Counted from the first letter of the stretch, positions 9,660 through 20,086 are shown. The stretch: DNA of 64,000 bases from Bdellovibrionales bacterium Ga0074139 (GCA_001464795.1 LNEB01000010.1:1-64000); one strand, 5' to 3'. Notes: generated by a model from the letters alone, not told the origin. A program made the numbers and translations.

Positions 9660-9998
9660 ATGCATCCTTTCTTTAGTGCACTTCAAGTGTACAAAATCAC
9701 ATCAAATGAGCTTGAACATTTTTTTAATGAAGAGGGTAAAAAAATTCTTTTTTTATGGGGAAATAATTGTCCCAACTGCGAGATTGCTAAAAATCTAATA
9801 TTTCAAGATATTGAACTGATCCAATCATTGGGATTTAAATGGTATCATAATAATGTTTATGATGACTTTGAATTGTCATCTCGTTTTGGTCTTCATGGAA
9901 TACCTGTTTTCCTAGTTTATAAAGGACGAAAAAGTATAGGGAGGATCACAAGTTTTCCTGGCATACAACCTTTTATAGAAGCTCTAAAAAAAGTTTAA
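9660..9998 (+). CDS. thioredoxin-like protein, last gene of the chemosensory operon
   Basis: A 112-residue single thioredoxin-like domain. The redox motif is CPNC in 'WGNNCPNCEIAKN', and the cis-proline loop is seen in 'GLHGIPVFLVY'. There is no export signal, so it is probably cytoplasmic. It starts 6 nt after the triple-CheW gene, which places it in the same operon. Either it reduces a partner protein or it is carried along with the operon; a redox role in PAS-receptor signalling is only a suggestion. It ends 9 nt before the convergent oxyR gene. Confidence 0.8.
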   Translation: MHPFFSALQVYKITSNELEHFFNEEGKKILFLWGNNCPNCEIAKNLIFQDIELIQSLGFKWYHNNVYDDFELSSRFGLHGIPVFLVYKGRKSIGRITSFPGIQPFIEALKKV

Positions 9999-10007
9999 AT
10001 TTTTGCA

Positions 10008-10982
10008 TCAGGTCTCAAATCTTTTCTTATCTGGATATAAAACTGTAGTAGCTGAACTGCTTTTGTGTGCTTGAAGAAGATCGGATAGGCCTGTTGTCAC
10101 ACATTGGCTGAGGGCTTGAAGTAAGGTTTTCCTTGCGTATGATTTATTATAAATAAGGCTTACTTTGCGCTCGGGTGTTGGGCTAACTATCTTCCTTATT
10201 CCACTTTTAGGATGTTTAAAATGCAAAATTTCTGCTGCTAAAGATGGAATAAGGGAAAATGATTGAGTTTCGTCAACGATTGATATGAGTGTTTGTAGAC
10301 TACCTGAAATTAATTTTGATTGTTTGATTTTTTTATCTTTGCTTTTAATTTTACATGCAGCAAGAACCTGATCTCTCATGCAGTGAGTTTCATCAAGCAT
10401 AGAAACTTCAAATTTTGCAAGATCATGAGACGAGACCTTTTCTTTTTCTAAAAGAGGATGGTCGGTGGATGCGTAAAGCACAAAAGGTTCATAATAAAGT
10501 AGCTTCTCAATCAAATTCTTAGGAGTTTTGCTTGGTGTTGATAAAATGCCACAGTCCAGTTGACCGGAATTGATGAGTTTTAAAAGATTATCAGTCGTAT
10601 CTTCGTTTATTTCGATGCTCAATTGGGGAAAGAATCTATTTTTGTATTTCAAAAGATGGGGCATGATGTAGGGGCAGATTGTGGGTATGATACCAACTTT
10701 TAGGGTTCCGTGAGGAGAATTGAGCAAAGATTTTGCTTCGTCAATTGCTTGTTGTAAGTCAGTCATAATCGATCGGAATCTGTTCAATAAGTTAGCTCCT
10801 GATGGAGTTACATGAACCTGTGAACTTCTAGATCGATCAAATATGAGCATCCCAATTTCTAGTTCTAAATTTTTAATTTGCACACTTAGACTAGGTTGAG
10901 AAACATGGCATTTTTCTGCGGCATTAACAAAACTTAATTCTTCTTGGACGGCCAGTGCATAGCGAATCTGTTGTAGTGTCAT
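10008..10982 (-). CDS. oxyR: OxyR-type LysR-family peroxide regulator
   Basis: OxyR senses hydrogen peroxide through a reversible disulfide and activates peroxide-defence genes. The 324-residue chain has an N-terminal winged helix-turn-helix (residues 1-60, 'SFVNAAEKCHVSQPSLSVQIK') and a LysR effector domain. The peroxidatic pair is present: Cys201 in 'ETHCMRDQVLAAC' and Cys210, nine residues apart, as in E. coli OxyR Cys199/Cys208. The 'SLQTLISIVD' segment also matches OxyR. It is divergent from katG, with a matching operator between them that starts 13 bp upstream of its start codon, so autorepression plus katG activation is the likely circuit. Confidence 0.93.
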   Translation of the reverse strand: MTLQQIRYALAVQEELSFVNAAEKCHVSQPSLSVQIKNLELEIGMLIFDRSRSSQVHVTPSGANLLNRFRSIMTDLQQAIDEAKSLLNSPHGTLKVGIIPTICPYIMPHLLKYKNRFFPQLSIEINEDTTDNLLKLINSGQLDCGILSTPSKTPKNLIEKLLYYEPFVLYASTDHPLLEKEKVSSHDLAKFEVSMLDETHCMRDQVLAACKIKSKDKKIKQSKLISGSLQTLISIVDETQSFSLIPSLAAEILHFKHPKSGIRKIVSPTPERKVSLIYNKSYARKTLLQALSQCVTTGLSDLLQAHKSSSATTVLYPDKKRFET

Positions 10983-10994
10983 TATTTCAATTTA

Positions 10995-11031
10995 ATAGTT
11001 TTAAACTATTAATCAATTAGTTTTTAATATT
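10995..11031. promoter_or_regulatory. OxyR-type four-box operator
   Basis: The sequence reads ATAG-N7-CTAT-N7-TTAG-N7-TATT, with box starts at 10995, 11006, 11017 and 11028. The established OxyR site is ATAG-N7-CTAT-N7-ATAG-N7-CTAT with 11-bp spacing. Fourteen of sixteen box bases match and the spacing is exact. It lies just upstream of the oxyR start and about 140 bp before katG. Confidence 0.75.
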
Positions 11032-11101
11032 TTATTATTATAATCAAAACTGTCATTATTTTAAATGTTGAGTTGAGGTCCTGACGCAAGTCATACCTTG
11101 A

Positions 11102-11130
11102 TTGACATACCAACTGATTCGATATGTGAT
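11102..11130 (+). promoter_or_regulatory. candidate katG promoter
   Basis: A perfect -35 hexamer TTGACA at 11102-11107 is followed, 17 bp on, by TGTGAT at 11125-11130 (four of six bases of the -10 consensus). The weak -10 would fit an activated promoter. It is 71 bp downstream of the OxyR-type site and about 40 bp before the katG ribosome site AAGGAG at 11161-11166. Confidence 0.4.
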
Positions 11131-11162
11131 ATCTGCATCGCGAATTTTAATAGTTTTTATAA

Positions 11163-13403
<2,241 letters not shown>

Positions 13404-13421
13404 TAAAAAAGATTGTAACTT

Positions 13422-13456
13422 AAAAAGGCCATTACCTAAAATGTAATGGCCTTTTT
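13422..13456. terminator. bidirectional intrinsic terminator between katG and the convergent gene
   Basis: A 14-bp stem (13422-13435 with 13443-13456) has a 7-nt loop. The top strand ends in six T and the bottom strand ends in five T, so it can serve katG and the minus-strand gene ending at 13464. Confidence 0.9.
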
Positions 13457-13463
13457 TATTATC

Positions 13464-14108
13464 TTATTTTTTTACCAGGCTTGGAAATTGTTCATCTGAA
13501 CTTCTCAACGAGCACTTCATCACATACAAATAGGCATCCCAAGTTCTACTTCCCATGAGTTCCCATACGTAGTCTTCATGTGGACGCTCGTTTGGTTTTA
13601 TTATGCGAATCACTTCTGCATAATAATCTTTTTTAAGACTGAGATAATTTACGAAGCGAATAATTTTTGTAGATTTTGTTTCAATTATAGCCTCATCCTT
13701 TGTAAAAGCTCTCATTCGCAGTAAAGTAACGAAGCTATTATGACCCGTTAATCTCATTTCTTGATTAATAGAATAAGAAATTTTATCCATGGCACGAATT
13801 GCATAATGGTGATCAAGTTTCGATATAAGACCACCATAAGAATAAATAGGAACGGTTAAATATTTTTTTCCAAAGATAGCAAAAACAAGTTTATTTTCAA
13901 TGAACAGTCCATGGTAAGTGGACAATGGATTTTCATTTAGAATTTTGAGTAAATATTTTTTTCGAGTTTTTAATTCCTCAAAGTTCAGCTTTTGCTTATA
14001 TAAATCATCACTCGAGTCGATGAGGGCTGAGAGCTCATGAGTATGACTTGAATCTAACTTTTTGATTTCATACTTTTGTAGGCCAATGGCAACTTCGGAA
14101 GTTAGCAT
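13464..14108 (-). CDS. protein of unknown function, possibly acyltransferase-like
   Basis: A 214-residue protein with no signal peptide or membrane segment. I do not recognise it. The alternation of short strands and helices and the central 'GLFIENKLVFAIFGKKYLTVPIY' region loosely recall GNAT-type acyltransferases, but no acetyl-CoA loop is clear, so this remains a weak idea. It is basic and rich in Tyr. It lies 86 nt downstream of the tRNA-Pro gene on the same strand and could be transcribed with it. No clear Shine-Dalgarno sequence precedes the start, so the N-terminus is uncertain. Confidence 0.6.
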   Translation of the reverse strand: MLTSEVAIGLQKYEIKKLDSSHTHELSALIDSSDDLYKQKLNFEELKTRKKYLLKILNENPLSTYHGLFIENKLVFAIFGKKYLTVPIYSYGGLISKLDHHYAIRAMDKISYSINQEMRLTGHNSFVTLLRMRAFTKDEAIIETKSTKIIRFVNYLSLKKDYYAEVIRIIKPNERPHEDYVWELMGSRTWDAYLYVMKCSLRSSDEQFPSLVKK

Positions 14109-14194
14109 GCATTAAGAATAGCAACATCGTGACTGCAGAAAGTAAGAAAAAAGTGATTTGATGCTGCTGTGAGCTGATTTAAAAAGATATAAAT

Positions 14195-14271
<77 letters not shown>

Positions 14272-14358
14272 CCACGAAAACTGGACCTATATTGCACAAC
14301 TAACTGGTGTGAAGCAAGTCTGATTGTTAACTTCTGTCTAACGGCTTATGATTTTTGA

Positions 14359-15024
14359 GTGGAACAGTTTCTTCAAACCCTGCCTAGGCCTGTACTTGTA
14401 TTGGGAGCAATCCTAATTGGCATCGTTTTAATCATGGTGATTTCTCCACCCCATACGATCTGTGATACGATAACGGCAGAGATAACATCGACTTTGCCTG
14501 GTTTAACGAAGCCTTTAAAAGTAAAAAAGCAAACCCATCCTGCTAAAATTCTTTCAGCTTTGGAAAGCTGCTACATTGGGCGATCGTCAGGTGCCTGTTA
14601 TGACTATTTTCAAATTCTTAAAGGTCTTGCGAGGCACGTCCATTCCGCTGCAACAGAGTGTCGCTCAAAAGTTTTTGCAATCCCTGATATTAAATCACGC
14701 ATTTCTGAAGGAATAGAGAACCTTGTACTGCTTGCTTGGGGGGACTTCCCACCCGAGTCGCCCAATGAGAGGTTCGGTATTCTTCAAGAAGCTGATATTT
14801 CACTTTTTTGCTATTTAAAGTCTGCCTATGTATTTGGTTCTAATGAATCAAGTTGGAATGAGCTAAGGAAGAAAATGGCAAAGAAGTTGCCTGGGGAAAA
14901 AGTAAAACTGCCTGACGACCCAAAGGCTGGTCTGGCAACACCAAGGCCAGCCTCTGAAGTCCTTTCTGAATTAGAAATTTGGAACAAAAGTTTATTTTCA
15001 ATTCGCTGCGAAAATTATCTTTAA
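14359..15024 (+). CDS. membrane-anchored protein of unknown function
   Basis: A 221-residue protein beginning with GTG. One hydrophobic segment (about residues 12-29, VLVLGAILIGIVLIMVIS) anchors it, and the remainder, with seven Cys (CDT, ESCYIG, GACYD, TECRS, FCYLK, IRCEN), probably sits in the periplasm with disulfides. I do not recognise the family. It starts 87 nt from the divergent tRNA-Pro gene and its stop overlaps by 4 nt a small convergent gene on the minus strand. Coding character (codon use, protein-like composition) is good although the function is open. Confidence 0.7.
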   Translation: MEQFLQTLPRPVLVLGAILIGIVLIMVISPPHTICDTITAEITSTLPGLTKPLKVKKQTHPAKILSALESCYIGRSSGACYDYFQILKGLARHVHSAATECRSKVFAIPDIKSRISEGIENLVLLAWGDFPPESPNERFGILQEADISLFCYLKSAYVFGSNESSWNELRKKMAKKLPGEKVKLPDDPKAGLATPRPASEVLSELEIWNKSLFSIRCENYL

Positions 15025-15200
15025 ATCGAATGCAGCCAAATTTTCTTCCAGGCTTGATTTTCAAATCGACCATTAAGGATAAAGTTAGAATCGTCTTTAT
15101 GAACAATTTTAAATATTTTTTTAGTTGTGGGCTTAATTTTCCAGTCAACTGGATTGAGGCCAAAGTCAGATAGTCTTTTCAGTTCGTTTGTTATTTTCAT
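15021..15200 (-). CDS. small basic protein of unknown function
   Basis: A 59-residue protein starting at ATG 15200, preceded by GGGGGA five bases upstream; a longer in-frame start at 15263 has no ribosome site. It is rich in Lys, Asn and Trp, with no signal peptide or membrane segment. It converges on the gene at 14359 with a 4-nt stop-stop overlap. I do not recognise it, and the call rests on the strong ribosome site and the compact convergent arrangement. Confidence 0.5.
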   Translation of the reverse strand: MKITNELKRLSDFGLNPVDWKIKPTTKKIFKIVHKDDSNFILNGRFENQAWKKIWLHSI

Positions 15201-15325
15201 GTTTCCCCCATGTGTTTGATTTGCAAACTTGGGTTGCACAAAAAATACCATTCGAATCTTCAATAGGTTGAGTTAGAGCCTCATTTTTGTTGGGTATTTC
15301 TAAAATTTGATCTAGTTTCTTAGAA

Positions 15326-15727
15326 ATGAGAAAAATGAAATATATCTATGATCTTGTTGTGCAGGTTTTCCTTGTTTTAGTGGTGATCTATTTATTCCAG
15401 ACGAACCCTAATAAAATCGTAGCTTCATTTTGGGCTGGAGCCTTATTTGTTCTTTTGCCCTCTTCTATGATGATGCGTGAGTGGCTATTTTTTAAGAAAT
15501 CAAACAAGGTTTGGTGGTTGGGAGCCATTCAGTTTTTAGTCCTATTCGCAATTCCCATCTTTGTATTAAGAGTGTTAAACCCCCATGTGTCTTTGGAAAC
15601 TTTAGAGCCAGGTGGAGAGTTTATTAAAGTATGGCACCGGCTTTCAAATTTAAGTTACTGTGTATTCGTTGGCGTTACGATTTACAGCATTTGGATGGGG
15701 CATAAAACGCAAAAAACCAAGAACTAG
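15326..15727 (+). CDS. small polytopic membrane protein
   Basis: A 133-residue protein with four likely transmembrane helices (about residues 7-23, 30-50, 62-82 and 107-125). The second and third are joined by a basic loop (FFKKSNK), which suggests cytoplasmic placement of that loop. I do not recognise the family. The last codons (Lys-Thr-Lys-Asn) and the stop lie inside the terminator hairpin. The start is one of two close ATGs (15326 or 15335). Confidence 0.65.
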   Translation: MRKMKYIYDLVVQVFLVLVVIYLFQTNPNKIVASFWAGALFVLLPSSMMMREWLFFKKSNKVWWLGAIQFLVLFAIPIFVLRVLNPHVSLETLEPGGEFIKVWHRLSNLSYCVFVGVTIYSIWMGHKTQKTKN

Positions 15728-15741
15728 GTTCTTGGTTTTTT
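15711..15741. terminator. perfect palindromic bidirectional terminator
   Basis: Fourteen bases (15711-15724) and their exact complement (15728-15741) enclose the three-base loop TAG, which is the stop codon of the upstream membrane-protein gene. Both strands end in six T. It can serve that gene and the convergent rpsR gene. Confidence 0.9.
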
Positions 15742-15772
15742 GTAATTCAGTCCAATTGTAAAAATAACTAAA

Positions 15773-16042
15773 TTAAGCTTCGAAAGGCGTTGGGTTAATG
15801 GGTTCTTGTCTGTAGAGGTTGTCGTAATGTTCCATTCCAGAAGGTAAAAGACCTACTGAACGAGCCTTACGAACTGCCGCAGAGACTTTTCTTTGTTGAG
15901 AAATACTTAATTTAGAGATTCTGGCTGGAACAATTTTTCCACCGTCACCAACGAATCGTGTGAGGGAAACGGGATCTTTATAATCGAAATGGTGGTCTCC
16001 GGAGAATTCCTGTCTGTACTTAGCTTTGCTGGACTTTTTCAT
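15773..16042 (-). CDS. rpsR: 30S ribosomal protein S18
   Basis: S18 binds the platform of the small subunit next to S6. The 89-residue chain shows the family core: 'HFDYKDPVSLTRFV', 'GKIVPARISKLSISQQRKV' and 'AVRKARSVGLLP'. The start at 16042 is set by GAGGT five bases upstream; a longer frame from 16126 is not needed. The N-terminal extension lacks the Cys pair seen in zinc-binding S18 forms. In most bacteria rpsR sits between rpsF and rplI; here it stands alone, divergent from rpmB and rplX. Whether it is the only S18 copy cannot be told from this window. Confidence 0.93.
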   Translation of the reverse strand: MKKSSKAKYRQEFSGDHHFDYKDPVSLTRFVGDGGKIVPARISKLSISQQRKVSAAVRKARSVGLLPSGMEHYDNLYRQEPINPTPFEA

Positions 16043-16171
16043 AATTACCTCGTTGGACTGTTTGAAGATAAATGGTGTACTAAAAAAAGGGATTGCCATC
16101 AAGTGTCTTTTTTGGCTATAAATCACTTTTCCGAGATTTGACCAAGATTATACCTGGAATAGGGGAGTATT

Positions 16172-16465
16172 ATGAGCCGCTGCGAATTAACTGGTAAAAG
16201 ACCCATGGTTAAGAACCTGGTCAGTCACTCAAACAGAAAAACAAAATCCAAGTCTAACCCCAATGTACAATCGAAGCGTTTGTTCAGCAGGACCCTTGAT
16301 GAAATGGTCAGACTGCAGATAGCAACGAAAGCCATTAAAGACATGGAGCATATGGGTGGTCTAGATGCGTTTTTACTCAGTCAGCCTGAGGAAAAACTTT
16401 CTCCACGCGCTCTAGATGTTCGAAATCGTATTAAAAGAAAAATGTCTCGAAAGAAAAAACACTAA
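16172..16465 (+). CDS. rpmB: 50S ribosomal protein L28
   Basis: L28 is a small protein of the large subunit. The 97-residue chain opens with the family signature 'CELTGKRPMVKNLVSHSNRKTK' shortened here to the recognisable start and 'PNVQSKRLF', followed by a strand rich in Arg and Lys. It has only one Cys near the start, so it is the zinc-free form. It is about 20 residues longer than the usual 78, with a Lys/Arg-rich tail. It starts after GGGGAG and precedes rplX by 45 nt. L33 (rpmG), its usual neighbour, is absent. Confidence 0.9.
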   Translation: MSRCELTGKRPMVKNLVSHSNRKTKSKSNPNVQSKRLFSRTLDEMVRLQIATKAIKDMEHMGGLDAFLLSQPEEKLSPRALDVRNRIKRKMSRKKKH

Positions 16466-16510
16466 ATTTTACGTTTAGCTCTCGAGAATTCAAAAATAAC
16501 TGAGGTATTT

Positions 16511-16774
16511 GTGACAAAGTTAAAGATAAAAAAAGGTGCCACTGTTCAAGTAACGACTGGTGCTGACAAAGGTAAAAAAGGTGCAGTCATCGAAGTTAAT
16601 CCTAAAAACATGTTGGTTAAAATCCAAGGTGTTAAGGTTCAGACTCACTTTGACAAAAAAGAAGGCCTTCTCAAAAAAGAAGGATTTATCCATTACTCAA
16701 ATGTGAAGCTCATCGAAAGTGCTCCCGAGAAAAAAGCTCCCACAAAAAAATCTAGCAAATCTAAGTCTGCTTAA
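16511..16774 (+). CDS. rplX: 50S ribosomal protein L24
   Basis: L24 starts large-subunit assembly by binding the 5' end of 23S rRNA. The 87-residue chain begins with a KOW motif ('KKGATVQVTTGADKGKKGAV') followed by 'NMLVKIQGVKVQTHFDKKEG', and ends in a Lys/Ser-rich tail. The GTG start has GAGG five bases upstream. It is shorter than usual (about 100). L24 is normally between rplN and rplE in the spc operon, so its place beside L28 is unusual: either the gene has moved or this is a second copy. Confidence 0.85.
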   Translation: MTKLKIKKGATVQVTTGADKGKKGAVIEVNPKNMLVKIQGVKVQTHFDKKEGLLKKEGFIHYSNVKLIESAPEKKAPTKKSSKSKSA

Positions 16775-16842
16775 ATCCTGATTTGGGCTCTTTTTTAATT
16801 AAAAGCTAGCCCAAAGTGACTTAATTGATTAAGGTTTAAGCA

Positions 16843-17151
16843 ATGGTTCCAATTCTTCTCGCTCTACTTTTATTAGGTCCCTCAGCCAATTCTGCCATAG
16901 TAGAGACAGAGCTTTCTGTTATGTGTCGTCTTTCCAAGCAAGTCAGAACACTCAGAGTTGAAAAGTTAGACAATGGTTCTTGCCGCACCGTATATACAAA
17001 AGCTGGTAAGGACCAAAGTATTGGTAATGCACAAAATCAAAATTCCTGTGAAGAAATCCTACAAAAAGTTCGTGGTGTACTTGAATCTGCTGACTGGAAA
17101 TGTCGTGAAGTTAAAGAGTCCCGAGTCTCTAATATTATAGAAGTTCGATAA
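16843..17151 (+). CDS. small exported protein with four cysteines
   Basis: A 102-residue protein. A short signal peptide (about residues 1-17, ILLALLLLGPSANS) is followed by a mature domain of about 85 residues with four Cys, likely forming two disulfides in the periplasm. I do not recognise the family. It lies 22 nt before the amidase gene and could be co-transcribed with it. Modest length and clear leader make it a credible gene. Confidence 0.7.
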   Translation: MVPILLALLLLGPSANSAIVETELSVMCRLSKQVRTLRVEKLDNGSCRTVYTKAGKDQSIGNAQNQNSCEEILQKVRGVLESADWKCREVKESRVSNIIEVR

Positions 17152-17172
17152 AGAGTTTGCTTCAATAGTCCT

Positions 17173-18006
17173 ATGCTCAAAAATCTTAAAGTTGGTTTGT
17201 TACAAATGACTTCGATCGATGATGTCGATTCAAATTTGAAGCAAATTTTTAAATTACTACAATCCATTGAAAATCAAAATGTAGATGTCACCTTTTTGCC
17301 AGAGAACTGTTTGTACATGCGACTTAAGGAAGGGGATGTCATTCCCTCTATGAGTTTAAGTCATCATAGTTTTCAAAAATTACAAGTGTGGGTCGATACG
17401 CAAAATTGTCAGCTTCATTTGGGCTCAGTGCCATTGATGCATAATAATAAACTTTGCAATGCAACTGTATGGTTGAGGCCCCATTGTGAACCTGAAGTGA
17501 GCTACGTGAAAGTTCACCTTTTTGATATTGAACTGGAAGGTCAAAAGCCGATCAAAGAATCGGATGTGTTTTCTAGAGGAGAGAGAACTTCAGTCATTGA
17601 TGTTAAAGGCTGGAAAGTGGGACAGTCGATTTGTTACGATCTTCGTTTTTCAGAACTCTATAGTATTTATGCTAAATTGGGTGTTGATCTTATATTGGTG
17701 CCAGCCGCCTTTCTGGTGAAAACTGGTGAAGCTCACTGGGAAATACTGCTACGTGCAAGAGCCATAGAAAGCCAATGCTACGTCGTTGCAAGTGCTCAGT
17801 CAGGGTTGCATGCAAGTCAAAATGGTCAACGTAACACTTATGGGCATTCAATGATTGTGGGTCCCTGGGGTGAAAAACTTGTCGAGATTCCTTCGGGACA
17901 AATGATTCAGGTTTTTGAGTTAGAGTCCTCCAGAACTGAAAGTGTTCGAAGGCAAATTCCAATGAAAAACCATAGGCGATCAACAAATTTAGAACCTAAA
18001 GAGTGA
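17173..18006 (+). CDS. nitrilase-family amidase, deaminated-glutathione amidase type
   Basis: Carbon-nitrogen hydrolases use a Glu-Lys-Cys triad. In this 277-residue protein the Glu lies in 'TFLPENCLYM', the Lys in 'YVKVHLFDIEL' and the Cys in 'GQSICYDLRFSELY'. The 'K(V/T)HLFD' and 'CYDLRF' segments are typical of the Nit1/YbeM group, which removes the amide from deaminated glutathione (a repair enzyme). The protein has no leader, so it is cytoplasmic. Related amidases (omega-amidase, carbamoyl-putrescine amidase) cannot be ruled out from motifs alone. Confidence 0.85.
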   Translation: MLKNLKVGLLQMTSIDDVDSNLKQIFKLLQSIENQNVDVTFLPENCLYMRLKEGDVIPSMSLSHHSFQKLQVWVDTQNCQLHLGSVPLMHNNKLCNATVWLRPHCEPEVSYVKVHLFDIELEGQKPIKESDVFSRGERTSVIDVKGWKVGQSICYDLRFSELYSIYAKLGVDLILVPAAFLVKTGEAHWEILLRARAIESQCYVVASAQSGLHASQNGQRNTYGHSMIVGPWGEKLVEIPSGQMIQVFELESSRTESVRRQIPMKNHRRSTNLEPKE

Positions 18007-18036
18007 CTTTGTCAGTTCTGTGATTTTCAATAAGCT

Positions 18037-18273
18037 ATGAAAAATTTAATATTTTTTGTTTTAATAGGCGTGTTCTGTTTTTCTTGGATGACTTATGCAG
18101 ACCAAGAGGAGCTACAAGATCAAAGAATTGTAGAAAAAGTGAAGCTTAAAAAATACTTGAATGGCGCTGAAGAAGGCGATTTGCAAATTCAGGCTCAACT
18201 TTATAAGCCTCAAAGAAAAATTTCACCTGTTGTTGAGGCAGTTGAAGAAGATCAATCGACAGAGCGCGACTAA
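18037..18273 (+). CDS. small exported protein of unknown function
   Basis: A 78-residue protein with a signal peptide (about residues 1-20, IFFVLIGVFCFSWMTYA, cut after TYA). The mature part is highly charged and rich in Glu, Lys and Gln, with no Cys. I do not recognise it. It lies 30 nt after the amidase gene and 19 nt before the ETF-QO gene, so it is probably part of a short operon. Confidence 0.6.
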   Translation: MKNLIFFVLIGVFCFSWMTYADQEELQDQRIVEKVKLKKYLNGAEEGDLQIQAQLYKPQRKISPVVEAVEEDQSTERD

Positions 18274-18292
18274 AATTTGAAAGAGGATTGTC

Positions 18293-20026
18293 ATGGCAAT
18301 AAATCTAGATCAGCTACCTGAAGGTGTTACTCGCGAGACTATGGACGTGGATGCTCTGATTGTTGGTGGTGGAGCCGCTGGACTTTCTTGTGCATTGCAA
18401 GTAGCAAAAAATATTAAAAAACATAACGAAGACGTTCAATCGGGTTTAAAGACGGGATCTGTCATCCAAGACCCAATGATTGTCGTCTTAGAAAAAGGCA
18501 GTGAGATTGGTGCTCACTCATTTTCTGGAGCTGTATTAGATCCTAAATCTTTGAAAGAATTGATTCCTGATTTTTTAGAAAAAAATTGTCCACTGGATTC
18601 AGAGGTCAAAGAAGATGCTGTTTATTATTTGTCCGAGCAATCCGCTTTTAAACTGCCAATCACGCCCCCGCCATTTCATAACAAGGGAAAATACATTGTT
18701 TCTTTGAGTCAGTTGAACAGATGGTTAGCGACTCAGTGTGAGGCAGAGGGAATTAATATTTTTCCTGGCTTTGCCGCCGTAGAGGCTTTGTATGAAGGAA
18801 ATAAATTAGTCGGTGTTCGAACAGGAGACAAAGGAAGAGACAAATCGGGAACACCGAAAGCTAATTTTGAACCAGGCTTAATATTAAAATCAAAAATTAC
18901 GATTTTTGCAGAAGGAACACGTGGGTCACTTTTTAAAAGTGTGCAAACAAAATTGAATTTACGTGAAGGAAAAAATCCTGAAGTTTTTGAAGAAGGTGTA
19001 AAAGAAATTATTCAAATGCCGCCAGGGACTGTCAGGCCTGGACAAGTCATTCATACTTTAGGTTTTCCATTGCATAAAAGTATTGGTGGTACATTTATTT
19101 ATACCATTCCTGGGGATAAAATTATCCTTGGACTTGTCGCGTATTTGGACTCGAAAGATCCTTTGCTAGATCCTCACCGCGAATTGCAAAGACTGAAAAC
19201 GCATCCTTTTATTGCTGAAATGCTTAAAGGTGGAAAAGTAGTAGCTTACGGTGGAAAAACATTGCCTGCCGGTGGTTGGTACTCAATGCCGAAGCTTAAT
19301 GGTGACGGCTGGATGGTATGCGGTGATTCCGCAAGTATGGTGGACGTTCAAAAGTTGAAAGGCATACATCTGGCTATGCAATCAGGAATGCGTGCTGGTG
19401 ATGTGGTCATGGATGTTCTATTAAAATCTGATTCGTCGGAGCTTGTAACCGCTGCCTACACAGAAAAAGTCCATTCTTCTTTTATTAAAAAAGAACTCTA
19501 CCGAGTTAGAAATTTTCATCAAACCCTTAGCATGGGAGTATTTAAATCATTACCATTTATCGCCCTGCAAGAAATCTCTGGGGGGCGTGGATTATTTGAT
19601 AAAATGACTTCACACGAAGATGCAAAGACCACGAAAAAAGTTCATGAGATTTGGGGGAGCGAGGGTTTAAGTGCGAAAGAAGTACAATTACCCAAGCCAG
19701 ATTCAGAACTATTTCATGATAAACTTTCAAGTGTGTACCTGACGGGGACGATGCATGATGAAAATTCTCCTAACCACTTGTTGCTTAAAAACGGCGATAT
19801 TTGCCGGTCTGTGTGTGAGCCTCAATATAAAAGCCCCTGCACTCATTTTTGTCCTGCCAAAGTTTATGAAATGGTGCCAGCGACAGCGCATCCAGGTCAG
19901 TGGGATTTAAATATTAATTATACGAACTGTATTCATTGTAAAACTTGTGATATCAAGTGCCCATTCGAGAATATCGACTGGACTGTCCCCGAAGGAGGCG
20001 GCGGTCCTCAATATCGCGAGACGTAG
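18293..20026 (+). CDS. electron-transfer flavoprotein-ubiquinone oxidoreductase
   Basis: ETF-QO passes electrons from reduced ETF (from fatty acid and amino acid oxidation) to ubiquinone in the membrane. The 577-residue length is normal. The FAD-binding motif is near residue 25 ('ALIVGGGAAGLSCALQVAK'), the conserved 'KGSEIGAHSFSGAV' follows, and the C-terminal ferredoxin-like domain carries the 4Fe-4S ligands in 'NCIHCKTCDIKCP'. It is a monotopic membrane protein, and its membrane helix is not obvious by eye. No ETF alpha or beta genes are in the window. AGAGGA precedes the start. Confidence 0.95.
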   Translation: MAINLDQLPEGVTRETMDVDALIVGGGAAGLSCALQVAKNIKKHNEDVQSGLKTGSVIQDPMIVVLEKGSEIGAHSFSGAVLDPKSLKELIPDFLEKNCPLDSEVKEDAVYYLSEQSAFKLPITPPPFHNKGKYIVSLSQLNRWLATQCEAEGINIFPGFAAVEALYEGNKLVGVRTGDKGRDKSGTPKANFEPGLILKSKITIFAEGTRGSLFKSVQTKLNLREGKNPEVFEEGVKEIIQMPPGTVRPGQVIHTLGFPLHKSIGGTFIYTIPGDKIILGLVAYLDSKDPLLDPHRELQRLKTHPFIAEMLKGGKVVAYGGKTLPAGGWYSMPKLNGDGWMVCGDSASMVDVQKLKGIHLAMQSGMRAGDVVMDVLLKSDSSELVTAAYTEKVHSSFIKKELYRVRNFHQTLSMGVFKSLPFIALQEISGGRGLFDKMTSHEDAKTTKKVHEIWGSEGLSAKEVQLPKPDSELFHDKLSSVYLTGTMHDENSPNHLLLKNGDICRSVCEPQYKSPCTHFCPAKVYEMVPATAHPGQWDLNINYTNCIHCKTCDIKCPFENIDWTVPEGGGGPQYRET

Positions 20027-20086
20027 TTTTTAATTAAACTCAAAAGCTCTTAGTCAGGGCCCGTCTTGCCAATGAAGGGATGGGTT

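Noticed and set aside
16782-16815. Inverted repeat TTTGGGCT/AGCCCAAA after rplX
   Set aside because: The stem is 8 bp with an 18-nt loop and no T run follows, so it is not called a terminator.
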